Shown here: positions 8,260-18,705 of the stretch, piece after piece | Layout: every line of letters starts with the position of its first letter | Position numbering within the stretch: position 1 is the first letter of the stretch | From: Campylobacterales bacterium | GTDB taxonomy: Bacteria > Campylobacterota > Campylobacteria > Campylobacterales > QNZT01 | DNA: 32,295 nt | Direction of reading: 5' to 3' | Assembly: GCA_027084135.1 (NCBI GenBank) | Contig: JALWLO010000105.1 | Coordinates: 1-32,295, forward strand | Made by a program: the position numbers and the translations under genes | Notes under the pieces: generated by a model | The model's input: only the letters and a program-made list of their open reading frames with translations | Databases searched by the model: none | Told to the model about the DNA's origin: nothing

Positions 8260-8514
8260 TTAGTAGTGATAACGACATGATACTACAATAATACTCCTCT
8301 CAAAGATCTCATAAACCAGACGATGCTCATGATTGATGCGTCTTGACCAATAACCGGCTAACTGGTATTTGAGTGGTTCAGGCTTGCCCAAACCTCCAAA
8401 AGGTTCCCTTTTGATCTCTTTTAGAAGTAAATTTATCTTTTTGAGAATTTTTCTATCATGTTCTTGCCAATAGAGATAATCCTCCCAAGCTTCCGGTGTA
8501 AAAACAAGCTTCAT
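8260..8514 (-). CDS. yoeB: Txe/YoeB family toxin
   Basis: MKLVFTPEAWEDYLYWQEHDRKILKKINLLLKEIKREPFGGLGKPEPLKYQLAGYWSRRINHEHRLVYE...CRYHY: hallmark YoeB sequence. Confidence 0.93.
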   Translation of the reverse strand: MKLVFTPEAWEDYLYWQEHDRKILKKINLLLKEIKREPFGGLGKPEPLKYQLAGYWSRRINHEHRLVYEIFERSIIVVSCRYHY

Positions 8515-8765
8515 TCTTCTATAAGATTATGTTCAGATACTCTGCCTGCTTTTGCATTCGCTATCGATTTTAACAGACGCTCTCTGTTCTTTTCGGACCT
8601 GAGCAGATACTCTGTTTCATTGAGCGCATTATATTCATCAAGTGAGATGATTACCACATTTTCAGAGTTTTTTCTTTTTACGATGACGGTTTCAGCGTTG
8701 TGGTAAACATCATCAAAGATCGATTTTAGATTATTCCTTGCTTCCGTAAAATTGACTACTTGCAT
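8511..8765 (-). CDS. yefM: Type II antitoxin, Phd/YefM family
   Basis: MQVVNFTEARNNLKSIFDDVYHNAETVIVKRKNSENVVIISLDEYNALNETEYLL; overlaps the toxin start. Confidence 0.93.
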   Translation of the reverse strand: MQVVNFTEARNNLKSIFDDVYHNAETVIVKRKNSENVVIISLDEYNALNETEYLLRSEKNRERLLKSIANAKAGRVSEHNLIEE

Positions 8766-8868
8766 AAAAAGTCCTTTTTCTGTCTAAAATTTTGTACATA
8801 TTATAGCATGTTACGAAAAATAAATCAACTTTTATAGGAGGAGAATAGGTATTTGTAGATTTTATAGA

Positions 8869-8891
8869 TTAGTACTAACGGTTAGTACTAA
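8869..8891. terminator. Inverted pair of the TAGTACTA motif downstream of flgG
   Basis: TTAGTACTAAC-G-GTTAGTACTAA, perfect 11-bp inverted repeat, just past the flgG stop; no clear T-tract. Confidence 0.45.
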
Positions 8892-8899
8892 CTATATTC

Positions 8900-9688
8900 T
8901 TATCGTTTAAGTTGATTTACCGTCTGGAGCATCTCATCGGAAGTAGTGATCGCTTTGGAGTTTGCCTCATAGGCTCTCTGTCCCGTTATGAGGTCTGTCA
9001 TCTCTTCGACAAGCTGGACATTACTCATCTCTAAAAATTTATGCTTGATCTGTCCAAGCCCATCCAAGCCCGGAGTTCCAAGTATAGGATCGCCTGAAGC
9101 TACGGTGTTGATGTAGTTGTTATCTCCAAGAGAGTGGAGTCCGGCTGGGTTGATGAAGTTTGCAAGCTCTATTTTGCCGATTTGGGTTGGTTCTGTTGAG
9201 CCTGCTTGAAGTACCGTTACGGTTCCGTCATTTCCGATAGCGATATCCACCGCATCTTCAGGGATGGTGATTTCCGGTATCAGTTTATAGCCGTCACTAT
9301 TGACTATCTGTCCGCTTCCATCTCTTTTAAAAGCGCCGTTTCTCGTATAAGCCACACTCCCGTCAGGTAGCTCTATCTGGAAAAATCCGCTCCCCGTGAT
9401 CGCCATATCGAGTTGATTTCCGGTCTCTTTGAAGTTTCCTTGTGTAAACTGCTTTGTAACCGCTGTCGGACGGGAGCCGAGTCCCACCTCTATACCTGTA
9501 GGAGATATCGTCGTGTCGCTTGAGCTAAGTCCCGCATACTCTGTCACTTGATAAAAGAGATCGGCAAATTCGGCTCTTTGTTTTTTATAGCCTATAGTGT
9601 TGACATTGGCAATATTGTTTGAAGTAACATCTATCTGTGTCTGCTGGGCTATCATCCCGGTTGCAGCTGTATATAGTGACCTAATCAT
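8900..9688 (-). CDS. flgG: Flagellar basal-body distal rod protein FlgG
   Basis: MIRSLYTAATGMIAQQTQIDVTSNNIANVNTIGYKKQRAEFADLFYQ...MSNVQLVEEMTDLITGQRAYEANSKAITTSDEML. Confidence 0.96.
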   Translation of the reverse strand: MIRSLYTAATGMIAQQTQIDVTSNNIANVNTIGYKKQRAEFADLFYQVTEYAGLSSSDTTISPTGIEVGLGSRPTAVTKQFTQGNFKETGNQLDMAITGSGFFQIELPDGSVAYTRNGAFKRDGSGQIVNSDGYKLIPEITIPEDAVDIAIGNDGTVTVLQAGSTEPTQIGKIELANFINPAGLHSLGDNNYINTVASGDPILGTPGLDGLGQIKHKFLEMSNVQLVEEMTDLITGQRAYEANSKAITTSDEMLQTVNQLKR

Positions 9689-9698
9689 CCTCTACTCC

Positions 9699-10532
9699 TT
9701 ATGCTCTTGTTGTTGCAAGTTTTGTTATGGCATCTCGATTTAACTCATCCATGTGGGTCGTCATCACCTTTTGGTAGATCTCTACCAATCTGCTCGTCTC
9801 TATCAGCGAAGTCATCTCTGTTACTGCATTGACATTACTCATCATCACAAACCCCTGTTTGACAAAAGAACCTTTATCCAACTCAACCGTTTTATCTTCT
9901 AAATCCTCAAGTTTATAAAGCTTCTCTCCCTCTTTTTTCAACTCTTTTAAGTTTTTCACACGAACAACCGCTATCGCACCGCTATCACCGTTCATACCGG
10001 CGATATTTCCGCTGTTATCTATCCTGATCTCATCTCCGTTTTTCAGAGAAATTGCCTCTTGTTGTGTTTTCAAAAAGCCTCTCGGTTGGAGTTTGTAGCC
10101 CTCTTTTGTGACTATTTCGCCGTTGTCATTTAGTACAAAAGAGCTTTGTTGAGTAAGCCTTATGCCGTTTGGTGTTTTAACCGCAAAAAATAGATCTTTT
10201 TGTTGCAAAGCTAGATCAAGCTTATTTCCAGTCTGCTTAAGACTGCACATAGTACAGTCGATACTATTTTCTACGATATGAGGCACTCTATTGATACTTC
10301 TGTTGAAAAATTTTGCCGCCTCTTTGGTGTGATTGCCCAGTGCCAACTTATCTCGTCTATCTTGGTACAGTCTCTCAAAATCACCGATGATTACACTATC
10401 TCTTTTAAATCCTGATGTATTAATATTGGCAAGGTTATTTGATGTAACATCGAGACGATTAAACTGCGTAACCATCGCACCTGTAACTTGATAATATCCG
10501 TTTTGCATCTCTATCTCACACTGATTTTTCAA
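9699..10532 (-). CDS. Flagellar hook/basal-body protein (FlgF-like / second FlgG)
   Basis: YYQVTGAMVTQFNRLDVTSNNLANINTSGFKRDSV... and VMMSNVNAVTEMTSLIETSRLVEIYQKVMTTHMDELN; upstream of flgG. Confidence 0.88.
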   Translation of the reverse strand: MKNQCEIEMQNGYYQVTGAMVTQFNRLDVTSNNLANINTSGFKRDSVIIGDFERLYQDRRDKLALGNHTKEAAKFFNRSINRVPHIVENSIDCTMCSLKQTGNKLDLALQQKDLFFAVKTPNGIRLTQQSSFVLNDNGEIVTKEGYKLQPRGFLKTQQEAISLKNGDEIRIDNSGNIAGMNGDSGAIAVVRVKNLKELKKEGEKLYKLEDLEDKTVELDKGSFVKQGFVMMSNVNAVTEMTSLIETSRLVEIYQKVMTTHMDELNRDAITKLATTRA

Positions 10533-10764
10533 AAAGAAGTAGCAAATAGTGTTCCTAGTACTAACCCTTTCTCAAATTTGTAACTTCATGCTAATCAACT
10601 CCAAATAAGAGCCGATATACTATTTCAAACTTAAAATAAGATAAAATATATGAATTTAGGCAAAAAAGTGTCAGGGAATTAAGTATTTTAGGGTAAAATT
10701 ACATATTTAGCTTCAGGCACTTAAATATTTTTATCTTCATCTACTTAAGCCAATAGGGGAATAT

Positions 10765-12627
10765 ATGGCAACAAAAGCAAAAGATCTAAACAAAGCTTTA
10801 GAAGAGACGATCAAAAGTCACAAAGATGGATACATCACCCAAGAGGAGTTGATGGGGCTCTTTTCAAAAGCACCTACTGCGGCAAATGCAAAAAAGGTTT
10901 TGGCACTTCTAAAAAAATATAACGCAAAACTCGTTACATCCGCAGAGATCGCAAAACTTAAAAATATCCAAGAAGCGAAAGAGAGAGAAGAGAAACTCCA
11001 AAAACTTAAAGATGATGCATTAGAGAGCGAATTTGACTTAGCAAAGGATAAAGAGCTTCTTGAGTGGTCGAGAAGTGACTCTCCGGTAAGAATGTATCTT
11101 AGAGAGATGGGGCAAATACCGCTCCTTACCAAAGAGGAAGAGATAGAGATCAGCAAACAGATAGAGCTAGGTGAAGACATCATCATAGATGCATTCTGTT
11201 CTGTTCCCTACTTGATAGATTTTATCCTTGACTATAAAGATGCGCTCATTAATCGTGAAAGAAGGGTAAAAGAGCTCTTTAAAAGTTTTGATGATGACGA
11301 CGATGAGAAAGAGGATGAGAGCGAAGAGGAGGCTTCAATCGAAGGAGAAGAGTCTAGTACTAAGCCTAAAAAGAGAGATAACTCAAGAGAAAAGAGGGTT
11401 ATAAGCTCATTTAAAGCACTCGAAAAGGCGAAAAAAGAGTGGATCAAAGCACAAAACTCTATCAATTTGGATGATCCAAATCTAAGCGAAGAGGAGAAGA
11501 TGCACCTCACGCTTCAACTTGCCTACAAGAAAAAGCTCTTGAAAGAGAAGCTCATCGACCTCGGTCCTACAAGTAAGTTGATCAATGAGCTTGTCAAGTC
11601 GATAGAGACTGCTCTAAAGAGTGATACCGGATTTGAAAAAGAGCTTAAAAAGCTTGAATATAGGCTTCCGCTATTTAACGAAACGCTAAGAGAAAATCAC
11701 CAAAAGATACTCGATAATATCGTCAATATGTCCAAAGAGGATATCTTAGCCGCTGTACCTGAAGCGACGATGGTTTCAACCTATATGGAGATCAAAAAGC
11801 TCATCCAGACAAAAGAGGCAAGTAAAGATAGCTTTGATCTGGACCCTGAGTACCTAAAAGAGATTTTAGAACAAATCAAGAGGGGTAAAGCGATAGCCGA
11901 TAAGGCAAAAACCAGGATGGCAAAATCAAACCTCAGACTTGTCGTATCTATCGCCAAGAGATACACAAATAGAGGGCTTCCGTTCTTGGATCTGATCCAA
12001 GAGGGAAATATCGGACTGATGAAAGCGGTCGATAAGTTTGAGTATAAAAAGGGGTATAAGTTCTCAACTTACGCTACTTGGTGGATCAGGCAGGCTATCA
12101 GCCGTGCGATAGCAGATCAAGCAAAAACCATCAGAATACCGATACATATGATAGAGACTATCAACCGTATCAATAAGATCACACGAAAACATCTCCAAAA
12201 GTATGGAAAAGAGCCGGATATCGAAGAGATCGCAAAAGAGGTTGGACTTAGTGTCGATAAGGTTAAAAATGTGATTAAAATCACCAAAGAGCCTGTAAGT
12301 CTAGAGGCGCCTATCGGCAATGAAGATGACGGAAAATTTGGTGATTTTGTAGAGGATAAAAAGTCTGTTGCCCCTATGGAGAGTATGCTCAAGGAGGATC
12401 TCAAAGGACAAATCAGCAGTGTACTAGAGCAGTTAAGCGAAAGAGAGCAGGCTGTTGTGAGAATGCGATTTGGACTCTTAGAGGATGAGAGCGATAGAAC
12501 CCTCGAAGAGATCGGAAATGAACTCAATGTCACTAGAGAGAGGGTAAGACAGATCGAAAACTCCGCCATCAAAAAACTCAAACACCCTAAAGTGGGTAGA
12601 AAACTCAAAAACTATATAGAGGAGTAA
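10765..12627 (+). CDS. rpoD: RNA polymerase primary sigma factor RpoD (sigma-70)
   Basis: [29 protein letters not shown]..., [14 protein letters not shown]-like motif ([35 protein letters not shown]), [31 protein letters not shown]. Confidence 0.98.
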   Translation: MATKAKDLNKALEETIKSHKDGYITQEELMGLFSKAPTAANAKKVLALLKKYNAKLVTSAEIAKLKNIQEAKEREEKLQKLKDDALESEFDLAKDKELLEWSRSDSPVRMYLREMGQIPLLTKEEEIEISKQIELGEDIIIDAFCSVPYLIDFILDYKDALINRERRVKELFKSFDDDDDEKEDESEEEASIEGEESSTKPKKRDNSREKRVISSFKALEKAKKEWIKAQNSINLDDPNLSEEEKMHLTLQLAYKKKLLKEKLIDLGPTSKLINELVKSIETALKSDTGFEKELKKLEYRLPLFNETLRENHQKILDNIVNMSKEDILAAVPEATMVSTYMEIKKLIQTKEASKDSFDLDPEYLKEILEQIKRGKAIADKAKTRMAKSNLRLVVSIAKRYTNRGLPFLDLIQEGNIGLMKAVDKFEYKKGYKFSTYATWWIRQAISRAIADQAKTIRIPIHMIETINRINKITRKHLQKYGKEPDIEEIAKEVGLSVDKVKNVIKITKEPVSLEAPIGNEDDGKFGDFVEDKKSVAPMESMLKEDLKGQISSVLEQLSEREQAVVRMRFGLLEDESDRTLEEIGNELNVTRERVRQIENSAIKKLKHPKVGRKLKNYIEE

Positions 12628-12768
12628 TACTCCTCCGTTACTTCAAAATATAGTTAATAATCAAAGCACCACATTATATCAACTTGATATTTTTGTAAAA
12701 GTATCTTTTTGGCTTACTTTTGTGTATAATTAGATATACATAATACTACACATTAAAGGATATCCATT

Positions 12769-13011
12769 ATGGTTAGCGTAGTTGACTTGAGGAAAAGAGG
12801 GATCAAGGCGGTTGAAGAGGAGTTGAAAGAGAGCGATAAGGCTATCATTAGTTTTAAAGGGAAGCCAAAATATGTAATGCTCCCTATCGAGGAGTATGAA
12901 AAGATGGAGCTTGATATCGCATATGCTCAGCTAAAAAAGAAAAAAGAACTAGGCGTAGCATATGAAAGTGATGCAAAAACATTAATAAAAAAAATAGAAG
13001 ATGAGCTATAA
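12769..13011 (+). CDS. Type II antitoxin, Phd/RelB-like
   Basis: MVSVVDLRKRGIKAVEEELKESDKAIISFKGKPKYVMLPIEEYEKMELDIAYAQLKKKK; overlaps a downstream RelE-like toxin. Confidence 0.85.
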   Translation: MVSVVDLRKRGIKAVEEELKESDKAIISFKGKPKYVMLPIEEYEKMELDIAYAQLKKKKELGVAYESDAKTLIKKIEDEL

Positions 13012-13279
13012 ACTCATCTATGATGACAAGTTCATCAAAAAGAGTGCAAAGTTTTTAAAGAAGCATCCCAATCTAAAAGATAGATATTATAAAACGCTCG
13101 AGATATTGGAAGATAATCCATTTCACCCCTCCTTAAGACTTCATAAATTAAGTGGGAGCGATTACCGCTCAATCTCCATCAATATGAACTATAGAATTAT
13201 TCTTTACTTTCTTATTAAAGATAAAGATATATATCTACTTGATATCGACTCTCACGATAAAGCTTATCAAGGTCTATAA
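13001..13279 (+). CDS. RelE/ParE superfamily toxin
   Basis: MSYKLIYDDKFIKKSAKFLKKHPNLKDRYYKTLEILEDNPFHPSLRLHKLSGSDYRSISINMNYRIILYF. Confidence 0.88.
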   Translation: MSYKLIYDDKFIKKSAKFLKKHPNLKDRYYKTLEILEDNPFHPSLRLHKLSGSDYRSISINMNYRIILYFLIKDKDIYLLDIDSHDKAYQGL

Positions 13280-13836
13280 AAAATAGTACTAATCAATGCT
13301 CCAAACGGCACTGCTAAAAATCCTAGCAAATAGGGTACAATCTTTAGGTAGTGGTTATTTACAAGATAGAGAAAGCCTAGTACTAAAATCACATAGGAGA
13401 TCACTCTCAAAGGGTTAAACAAGCCCCCCGCACTTTTGATCAGATTTTCTCCGCTTTTTTTGAGTCCTGTCTGCTTAGCCTTCTCCTCTTTGATGATCTC
13501 TTTTATCTCGTTAGTACTAAGATTATCGGTAGTACTAGCGCTTTTTGCTTCACTATAGAGATCAAACCGATCTTCGATCTTCTCTATCTCATCTCTCTCT
13601 TCAAAGGCTCCGCTCTCAAGCCTCTTTTGGACAACTCTTTTGTAGGATAAAAAGGATGAGATCGTCACAAAGAGTGATGAGAAAAAGGCTATCTGTGTGT
13701 TGATAAGCCACTTCTCTCCCATGTATAGCGATACCCCAAGCAGTAAAGCATCGGCAAGCAAGATCGCAATAGCCAGGGGTTTAATCTGCGTCATCATCTT
13801 CGTCAGGTTGATTGTAGTGCTTATATCTTGGGTCAT
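13267..13836 (-). CDS. Conserved membrane protein
   Basis: 189 aa with several hydrophobic segments (AILLADALLLGVSLYMG; VISYVILVLGFLYLVNN; VPYLLGFLAVPFGALIS). Confidence 0.75.
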   Translation of the reverse strand: MTQDISTTINLTKMMTQIKPLAIAILLADALLLGVSLYMGEKWLINTQIAFFSSLFVTISSFLSYKRVVQKRLESGAFEERDEIEKIEDRFDLYSEAKSASTTDNLSTNEIKEIIKEEKAKQTGLKKSGENLIKSAGGLFNPLRVISYVILVLGFLYLVNNHYLKIVPYLLGFLAVPFGALISTIFYRP

Positions 13837-14074
13837 CTTTTAGTTTGTCAAGTTCCGCTTTTTGCTTGGTATAGGCTCTCTTGATATTGAGTCCGGCAGC
13901 CGCTACTCCCCAAAAAACACCAAGCCACAAAAGCCAACCCTTTCCAAAAAGCTTCATCAAGCCGACCCCGATAGCCACACCTATCAATATAGCAACAACG
14001 ATCGAGACTCCAAGGGAGAGTTGTTCGGCTCCCTCTATAAACTTGCCGTATTTTGGTTTTTCCCTTTCACTCAT
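13781..14074 (-). CDS. AtpZ/AtpI family protein
   Basis: [60 protein letters not shown]. Confidence 0.8.
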   Translation of the reverse strand: MSEREKPKYGKFIEGAEQLSLGVSIVVAILIGVAIGVGLMKLFGKGWLLWLGVFWGVAAAGLNIKRAYTKQKAELDKLKDDPRYKHYNQPDEDDDAD

Positions 14075-15360
14075 ACAATCTCTTTAAAGCACTCTTTTGC
14101 TTTTTGGATAACCTCATCTATAAGACTTTCATCCATCACACTGCAGATAAAACCGGTTTCATACTGACTACATGCAAAATAGACACCCTTTTGAAGCATA
14201 TGTTGGTGAAATTTTGCAAAGAGATCGGCATCGCTACGCTTTGCATCGTCAAAGTTTTTCACCTCATTTGAGTTAAAGAAAAACCCAAACATACTACCTC
14301 TCACATCCGTCTGCAATGTCAGTCCGGCATCTTTAGCACCCTCTTTCAATCCATCAGTCAGCCTCTTCGCTAGAGTTGACAACCTATCATATAGCGCTGC
14401 ATCACCTTTTAGCTTTCTTACGGCACTTAGTCCCGCTCTCATCGCTACCGGATTTCCACTAAGGGTTCCGGCTTGATAGATATCACCGTCCGGAGAGAGT
14501 CTATCCATGATCTCACTTCTTGCGGCAAAGGCACCTACCGGCATACCGCCGCCTATCACCTTTCCAAAGGTAACGATATCGGGCTTCGTACTAACGATAC
14601 CCATAGAGCCTTTTAGACTCGCTCTAAATCCACTCATCACCTCGTCAAATATCAATAACGCTCCATGCTCGTCACACAGTGCTCTAAGAGCATTTAAAAA
14701 TGGTTCATCAGCCGGTACTAACCCCATATTTCCGGCTATCGGCTCTATGATAACCGCCGCTACACCGCTTGAACTCTCAAAGCATCTTTTCACACTCTCT
14801 ATGTCGTTATATTTTGCAAGAAGCGTATGTTTGGTCAGATCAGCCGGAACTCCCGGTGAACTTGGCGTACCGAATGTCGCCGCTCCACTTCCCGCTTCCA
14901 CCAAAAGTGAATCGCTATGTCCGTGGTAACACCCCTCAAACTTGATGATATCATCCCTTCCGGTAAAACCTCTTGCCAACCGTATCGCACTCATTACCGC
15001 TTCTGTTCCGCTACTGACAAACCTCACCTTATCTATCACATCGTCAAATAGCGCTACAATCTCCTTTGCTAACTCTGTCTCTACAAGTGTCGGTGCACCG
15101 AAGCTTAAGCCTTTTTGAACACTCTCGATAACGGCATCCTCTATATCTTTGTCTCTGTGACCAAATATCAGCGGTCCCCAGCTTTGCACAAAATCTATGT
15201 ATCTATTGCCGTCTATATCATAGAGGTATGCCCCCTCACCTCTCTCGATAAATATAGGTTCACCTCCCACGCTCTTAAATGCCCGAACAGGACTATCTAC
15301 ACCCCCCGGTATATACCTCTTTGCCTCATTAAAAGCCTCTTTACTTCTATCAATTTTCAT
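14071..15360 (-). CDS. hemL: Glutamate-1-semialdehyde 2,1-aminomutase
   Basis: [60 protein letters not shown]... [23 protein letters not shown]. Confidence 0.97.
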   Translation of the reverse strand: MKIDRSKEAFNEAKRYIPGGVDSPVRAFKSVGGEPIFIERGEGAYLYDIDGNRYIDFVQSWGPLIFGHRDKDIEDAVIESVQKGLSFGAPTLVETELAKEIVALFDDVIDKVRFVSSGTEAVMSAIRLARGFTGRDDIIKFEGCYHGHSDSLLVEAGSGAATFGTPSSPGVPADLTKHTLLAKYNDIESVKRCFESSSGVAAVIIEPIAGNMGLVPADEPFLNALRALCDEHGALLIFDEVMSGFRASLKGSMGIVSTKPDIVTFGKVIGGGMPVGAFAARSEIMDRLSPDGDIYQAGTLSGNPVAMRAGLSAVRKLKGDAALYDRLSTLAKRLTDGLKEGAKDAGLTLQTDVRGSMFGFFFNSNEVKNFDDAKRSDADLFAKFHQHMLQKGVYFACSQYETGFICSVMDESLIDEVIQKAKECFKEIV

Positions 15361-15697
15361 CGCTATTTTCCTTTTTTGAATCTTTGGTTAAGTAGTAGTA
15401 GAGATGCGCCTTCTCCTCGGTCGTAAGATAGTATTCGGGCATCAAGTCACTCCTCTTTTTAAATGCAGCCAAAAACTTTTTCATCGAGATATTGTTGATT
15501 CTTGGTGCTTTTAACTCATACTCTTTACCATCTTTTACATAGATACTGATCACCATACCCTCTCCATGCTCTCCATGACACTTATCGCACCCTATGCCTC
15601 TTGGGTTTTTATAAAGCATCTTCGCATACTCATCGGTGGTGATAAAGTCACCGTAAAGTGCCGATAATAGCATAGGTATCATGATGAGTAATCTCAT
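15350..15697 (-). CDS. Small c-type cytochrome-like protein
   Basis: Signal-peptide-like N-terminus and one CxxCH motif ([15 protein letters not shown]). Confidence 0.8.
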   Translation of the reverse strand: MRLLIMIPMLLSALYGDFITTDEYAKMLYKNPRGIGCDKCHGEHGEGMVISIYVKDGKEYELKAPRINNISMKKFLAAFKKRSDLMPEYYLTTEEKAHLYYYLTKDSKKENSDEN

Positions 15698-15777
15698 TTA
15701 CCAACCCCTTATTAACCCCTGTTTATTTATTAATTATGTTTAAATAATAAGTGCTATAATATCAAAATATAGTTAAA

Positions 15778-15840
15778 CTCAAAATTTGCATTAGTCAATA
15801 CATCATCTGCATTGATGCACCTTTTAATGCAAAATTTGGG
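15778..15840. mobile_element. MITE-like repeat copy C, 63-bp deletion derivative, TSD TTAAA
   Basis: CTCAAAATTTGCATTAGTCAATACATCATCTGCATTGATGCACCTTTTAATGCAAAATTTGGG; TTAAA at 15773-15777 and 15841-15845. Confidence 0.8.
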
Positions 15841-15854
15841 TTAAAGGTGATAAA

Positions 15855-16703
15855 TTGGAAATATTGGACGGAAGAGCACTATCATCAGAGATTAAAGCAA
15901 GGTGCAAAGAGGATGTCGCAAAGCTAAAAGAGAGGGGGATTACCCCCGGTCTTGCTGTGATACTCGTAGGTGATGATCCGGCAAGTCATACCTATGTGGC
16001 TATGAAAGAGAAGAGTTGCAAAGAGGTAGGGATCTACTCCATTGTCCACAAGATGCCTGAAGATATCTCGCAAGACAAGATCCTTGAGACGATAGAGATG
16101 ATGAATCAAAATCCTAACATTGACGGGATACTTCTACAGCTTCCTTTGCCAGAGCATATTAACACTCAGAAGCTCCTCTCGGCAATCGATCCGCAAAAAG
16201 ATGTAGACGGGTTTCATCCGACAAATGTAGGAAAATTAGTACTAGGACTTGATGCATTTGCACCCTGCACACCACTTGGTGTGATGGAGCTTTTAAAAAA
16301 GTATGATATAGATCCTAAGGGCAAAGATGTATGTGTCGTAGGTGCGAGCAATATCGTCGGCAAACCAATGATGAATCTACTTTTAAATGCAAACGCAACT
16401 GTCGATATCTGTCACATCTACACAAAAGATTTAGCGGCTCACACAAGAGATGCTGATATGGTGATAGTAGGTGTAGGCAAGATAGGACTTATCACAGCCG
16501 ATATGGTAAAAGACGGCGCTATCGTTATAGATATCGGTATCAATAAAACCGAGGATGGCAAAATCGTCGGTGATGTAGCGTATGAAGAGGTATCCAAAAA
16601 GTGCTCATATATTACACCGGTTCCAGGAGGTGTAGGACCTATGACGATCGCCATGCTTATGCAAAATACTGTCAAATCCGCTAAAAGGAGAGTCGATGCT
16701 TAA
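15855..16703 (+). CDS. folD: Bifunctional methylenetetrahydrofolate dehydrogenase/cyclohydrolase
   Basis: TTG start; GLAVILVGDDPASHTYVAMKEKSCKEVGI, DGILLQLPLPEHI, DVDGFHPTNVGKL, VVGASNIVGKPM, TPVPGGVGPMTIAMLMQNT. Confidence 0.97.
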   Translation: MEILDGRALSSEIKARCKEDVAKLKERGITPGLAVILVGDDPASHTYVAMKEKSCKEVGIYSIVHKMPEDISQDKILETIEMMNQNPNIDGILLQLPLPEHINTQKLLSAIDPQKDVDGFHPTNVGKLVLGLDAFAPCTPLGVMELLKKYDIDPKGKDVCVVGASNIVGKPMMNLLLNANATVDICHIYTKDLAAHTRDADMVIVGVGKIGLITADMVKDGAIVIDIGINKTEDGKIVGDVAYEEVSKKCSYITPVPGGVGPMTIAMLMQNTVKSAKRRVDA

Positions 16704-17523
16704 GAAGCTAAATAGACTTTCTAGTAGTTGGATCGGTCGTTTTGTTTATCATACATTAAGCTTTAGTTTTTGGTTACATAGATTTTCCGGTAGTTGGACC
16801 GGTACGATCATCATCGTACTATCTATTATCTTTTTTATCGCTCAAGCGTTTGTGATACCAAGCGGTTCTATGAAAAGAACTCTGCTTATCGGTGACCATC
16901 TCTTTGTTAAGAAATTCGCTTATGGTATCCCAACACCTCATATCCCTTTTCTTGAGATACCGGTACTACCCGATTTCGACGGAGATGGACATTTGCTGGC
17001 AGGTGAGGGACCCAAAAGGGGTGATATCGTTGTGTTTAGATACCCGCCAAACCCCTCTCAACACTTTGTCAAAAGGTGCGTTGCCGTCGGCGGAGATAGA
17101 GTAATGGTCATAAATAAAGTCCTTTATATCAAACCTCATGAGGGTGACGCATATGTAAAACAGCACTATCCACCGTCCAAGATCGTAAAAATAGGTGAGG
17201 GATTGTGGGTCAAAAATCCATATAGAGACAAATTCAAAGGTATCCAAAATGACCCTACTGTGCAAGCTCCGATCCTTCTAAACTTTCCCGAAACCGAAGT
17301 TCCACAAGGGGAGTACTTTATGATGGGTGACAATAGAGATCACTCAAACGATAGCCGTTTTTGGGGGAGCGTGCCTTACAAGTTTATCGAAGGAACCCCT
17401 TGGTTTATCTACTTCTCTTGGGATAAAAACTATAAAATCAGATGGAATAGAATCGGTCACTTTGTAGATACTATAGAGCGCGACCCCTCATTTATAGACC
17501 CATCTGTTGCGCTTGGAAGCTAG
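16696..17523 (+). CDS. lepB: Signal peptidase I
   Basis: AFVIPSGSMKRTLLIGDHLFVKKFAYG, KRGDIVVFRYPPNPSQHFVKRCVAVGGD, YFMMGDNRDHSNDSRFWGSVP. Confidence 0.97.
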   Translation: MLKKLNRLSSSWIGRFVYHTLSFSFWLHRFSGSWTGTIIIVLSIIFFIAQAFVIPSGSMKRTLLIGDHLFVKKFAYGIPTPHIPFLEIPVLPDFDGDGHLLAGEGPKRGDIVVFRYPPNPSQHFVKRCVAVGGDRVMVINKVLYIKPHEGDAYVKQHYPPSKIVKIGEGLWVKNPYRDKFKGIQNDPTVQAPILLNFPETEVPQGEYFMMGDNRDHSNDSRFWGSVPYKFIEGTPWFIYFSWDKNYKIRWNRIGHFVDTIERDPSFIDPSVALGS

Positions 17524-17667
17524 ATCTTTAGATAACTGCTAGTATAAAATGTTACCGAACTAAACGATAGCACTAATATTTATTTATTTAGGTCATAGTT
17601 ACTTAACCTCCTAATCTTTTTCATGCTATTCTTTGGCATACATAAAAAGTTAATAGAGGATTTTATT

Positions 17668-18024
17668 ATGCACTTTCAACATCTAAAAAACTTCATAGAA
17701 AATCGCTTACGAAAAGATGACATCTATATACCTGGTACAATCTTTTATCTCGTCAAAAATGAGGGTGTAGGAAGCAAAGAGGAGATTGCAAGGCTCATAT
17801 ATATCTTTGAATATAAACACTCGTTGGAGTATTACGAAAAGATAGTCGATCAATTTGCCTCAACACTACTTGAGGATTATAATCTTTTGATTAAAGAGGA
17901 TGATAACTATAAACTTATCACTTGGCCGTTAAAGAAGAGTGAGGTAGATGAGATCATCTCTCTTTGCTATAAAAAATCAAACGGTTTTTTCAAAAACCTT
18001 CAGATAAAGAGGTGTATAGCTTAA
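17668..18024 (+). CDS. Hypothetical protein; possible winged-helix N-terminal domain without a catalytic partner
   Basis: ATG at 17668 has an AGAGGA RBS and is preferred over the tracked 17623 start; MHFQHLKNFIENRLRKDDIYIPGTIFYLVKNEGVGSKEEIARLIYIFEYKHSLEYYEKIVDQFASTLLEDYNLLIKEDDNYKLITWPLKKSEVDEIISLCYKK. Confidence 0.55.
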   Translation: MHFQHLKNFIENRLRKDDIYIPGTIFYLVKNEGVGSKEEIARLIYIFEYKHSLEYYEKIVDQFASTLLEDYNLLIKEDDNYKLITWPLKKSEVDEIISLCYKKSNGFFKNLQIKRCIA

Positions 18025-18065
18025 TAGAGCATCTCATATTCTCCCTCTAGCTACAAGCTCCACTA

Positions 18066-18644
18066 TCAAGAGCTGTGCTCTTTTTTAAATCTTTTAAAAA
18101 TCTTTTCAAAATCTAGTTCCACTCCACACTCTAAATCATCAAAATGATACTTCTCTTTTGTAAAATCACCCTGTTTTTGGTAGATATTGTTTTCGATTTT
18201 GTAGATTTTTGCAAAGAGTGTTTTTGGATAAACCAAGATGTAGTACAAAACTTTCTCTCTCTCATATATCTCAAATTTTACTTTTTCATCTCTCTTTGCC
18301 GTAGCATCAGAAACTATCTCTATGATGATTTTTGGAGCTTTTCTTATATAGTCTGACTCCTCACCGCATATCAGAGCGATATCGGGTCTCAAAACATTTT
18401 CACTATCGACTATATAATCAAGCTCATAGACCACTTCACAATCTTCGCATTCACTAATTTCATCAAATAGAGCATGCGAAAAAGCCATACTCAAACTTTG
18501 GTGATCTCTCATAGGACTGGGAGCCATTGCGATAGGCATCCCCTCTATCAGCTCCCAATCACCTTTCCACTGCTTATAATCCTCATAACTGTAACTCTCT
18601 ATGACATTTGCAACACCCATGATAGACTCCTTAGATCTCTGCAT
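18066..18644 (-). CDS. Uma2 family (DUF820) putative endonuclease
   Basis: YSYEDYKQWKGDWELIEGMPIAMAPSPMRDHQSLSMAFSHAL...VLRPDIALICGEESDYIRKAPKIIIEIVSDATAKRDEKVKFEIYEREKVLYYILVYP. Confidence 0.92.
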   Translation of the reverse strand: MQRSKESIMGVANVIESYSYEDYKQWKGDWELIEGMPIAMAPSPMRDHQSLSMAFSHALFDEISECEDCEVVYELDYIVDSENVLRPDIALICGEESDYIRKAPKIIIEIVSDATAKRDEKVKFEIYEREKVLYYILVYPKTLFAKIYKIENNIYQKQGDFTKEKYHFDDLECGVELDFEKIFKRFKKEHSS

Positions 18645-18705
18645 ATGATTATATCATAAAACAGGAATGGGACTTAAGCTACTTTGAGTTTGAAGGAGTT
18701 TAGTA

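Noticed and set aside
11232-12608. Long minus-strand ORFs inside rpoD (92 and 163 aa)
   Set aside because: Serine/leucine-rich mirror translations of rpoD codon usage; no independent evidence.
12619-12635. GAGGAG-TAATA-CTCCTC hairpin at the rpoD stop codon
   Set aside because: Only a 6-bp stem without a T-tract; too weak to call a terminator confidently.
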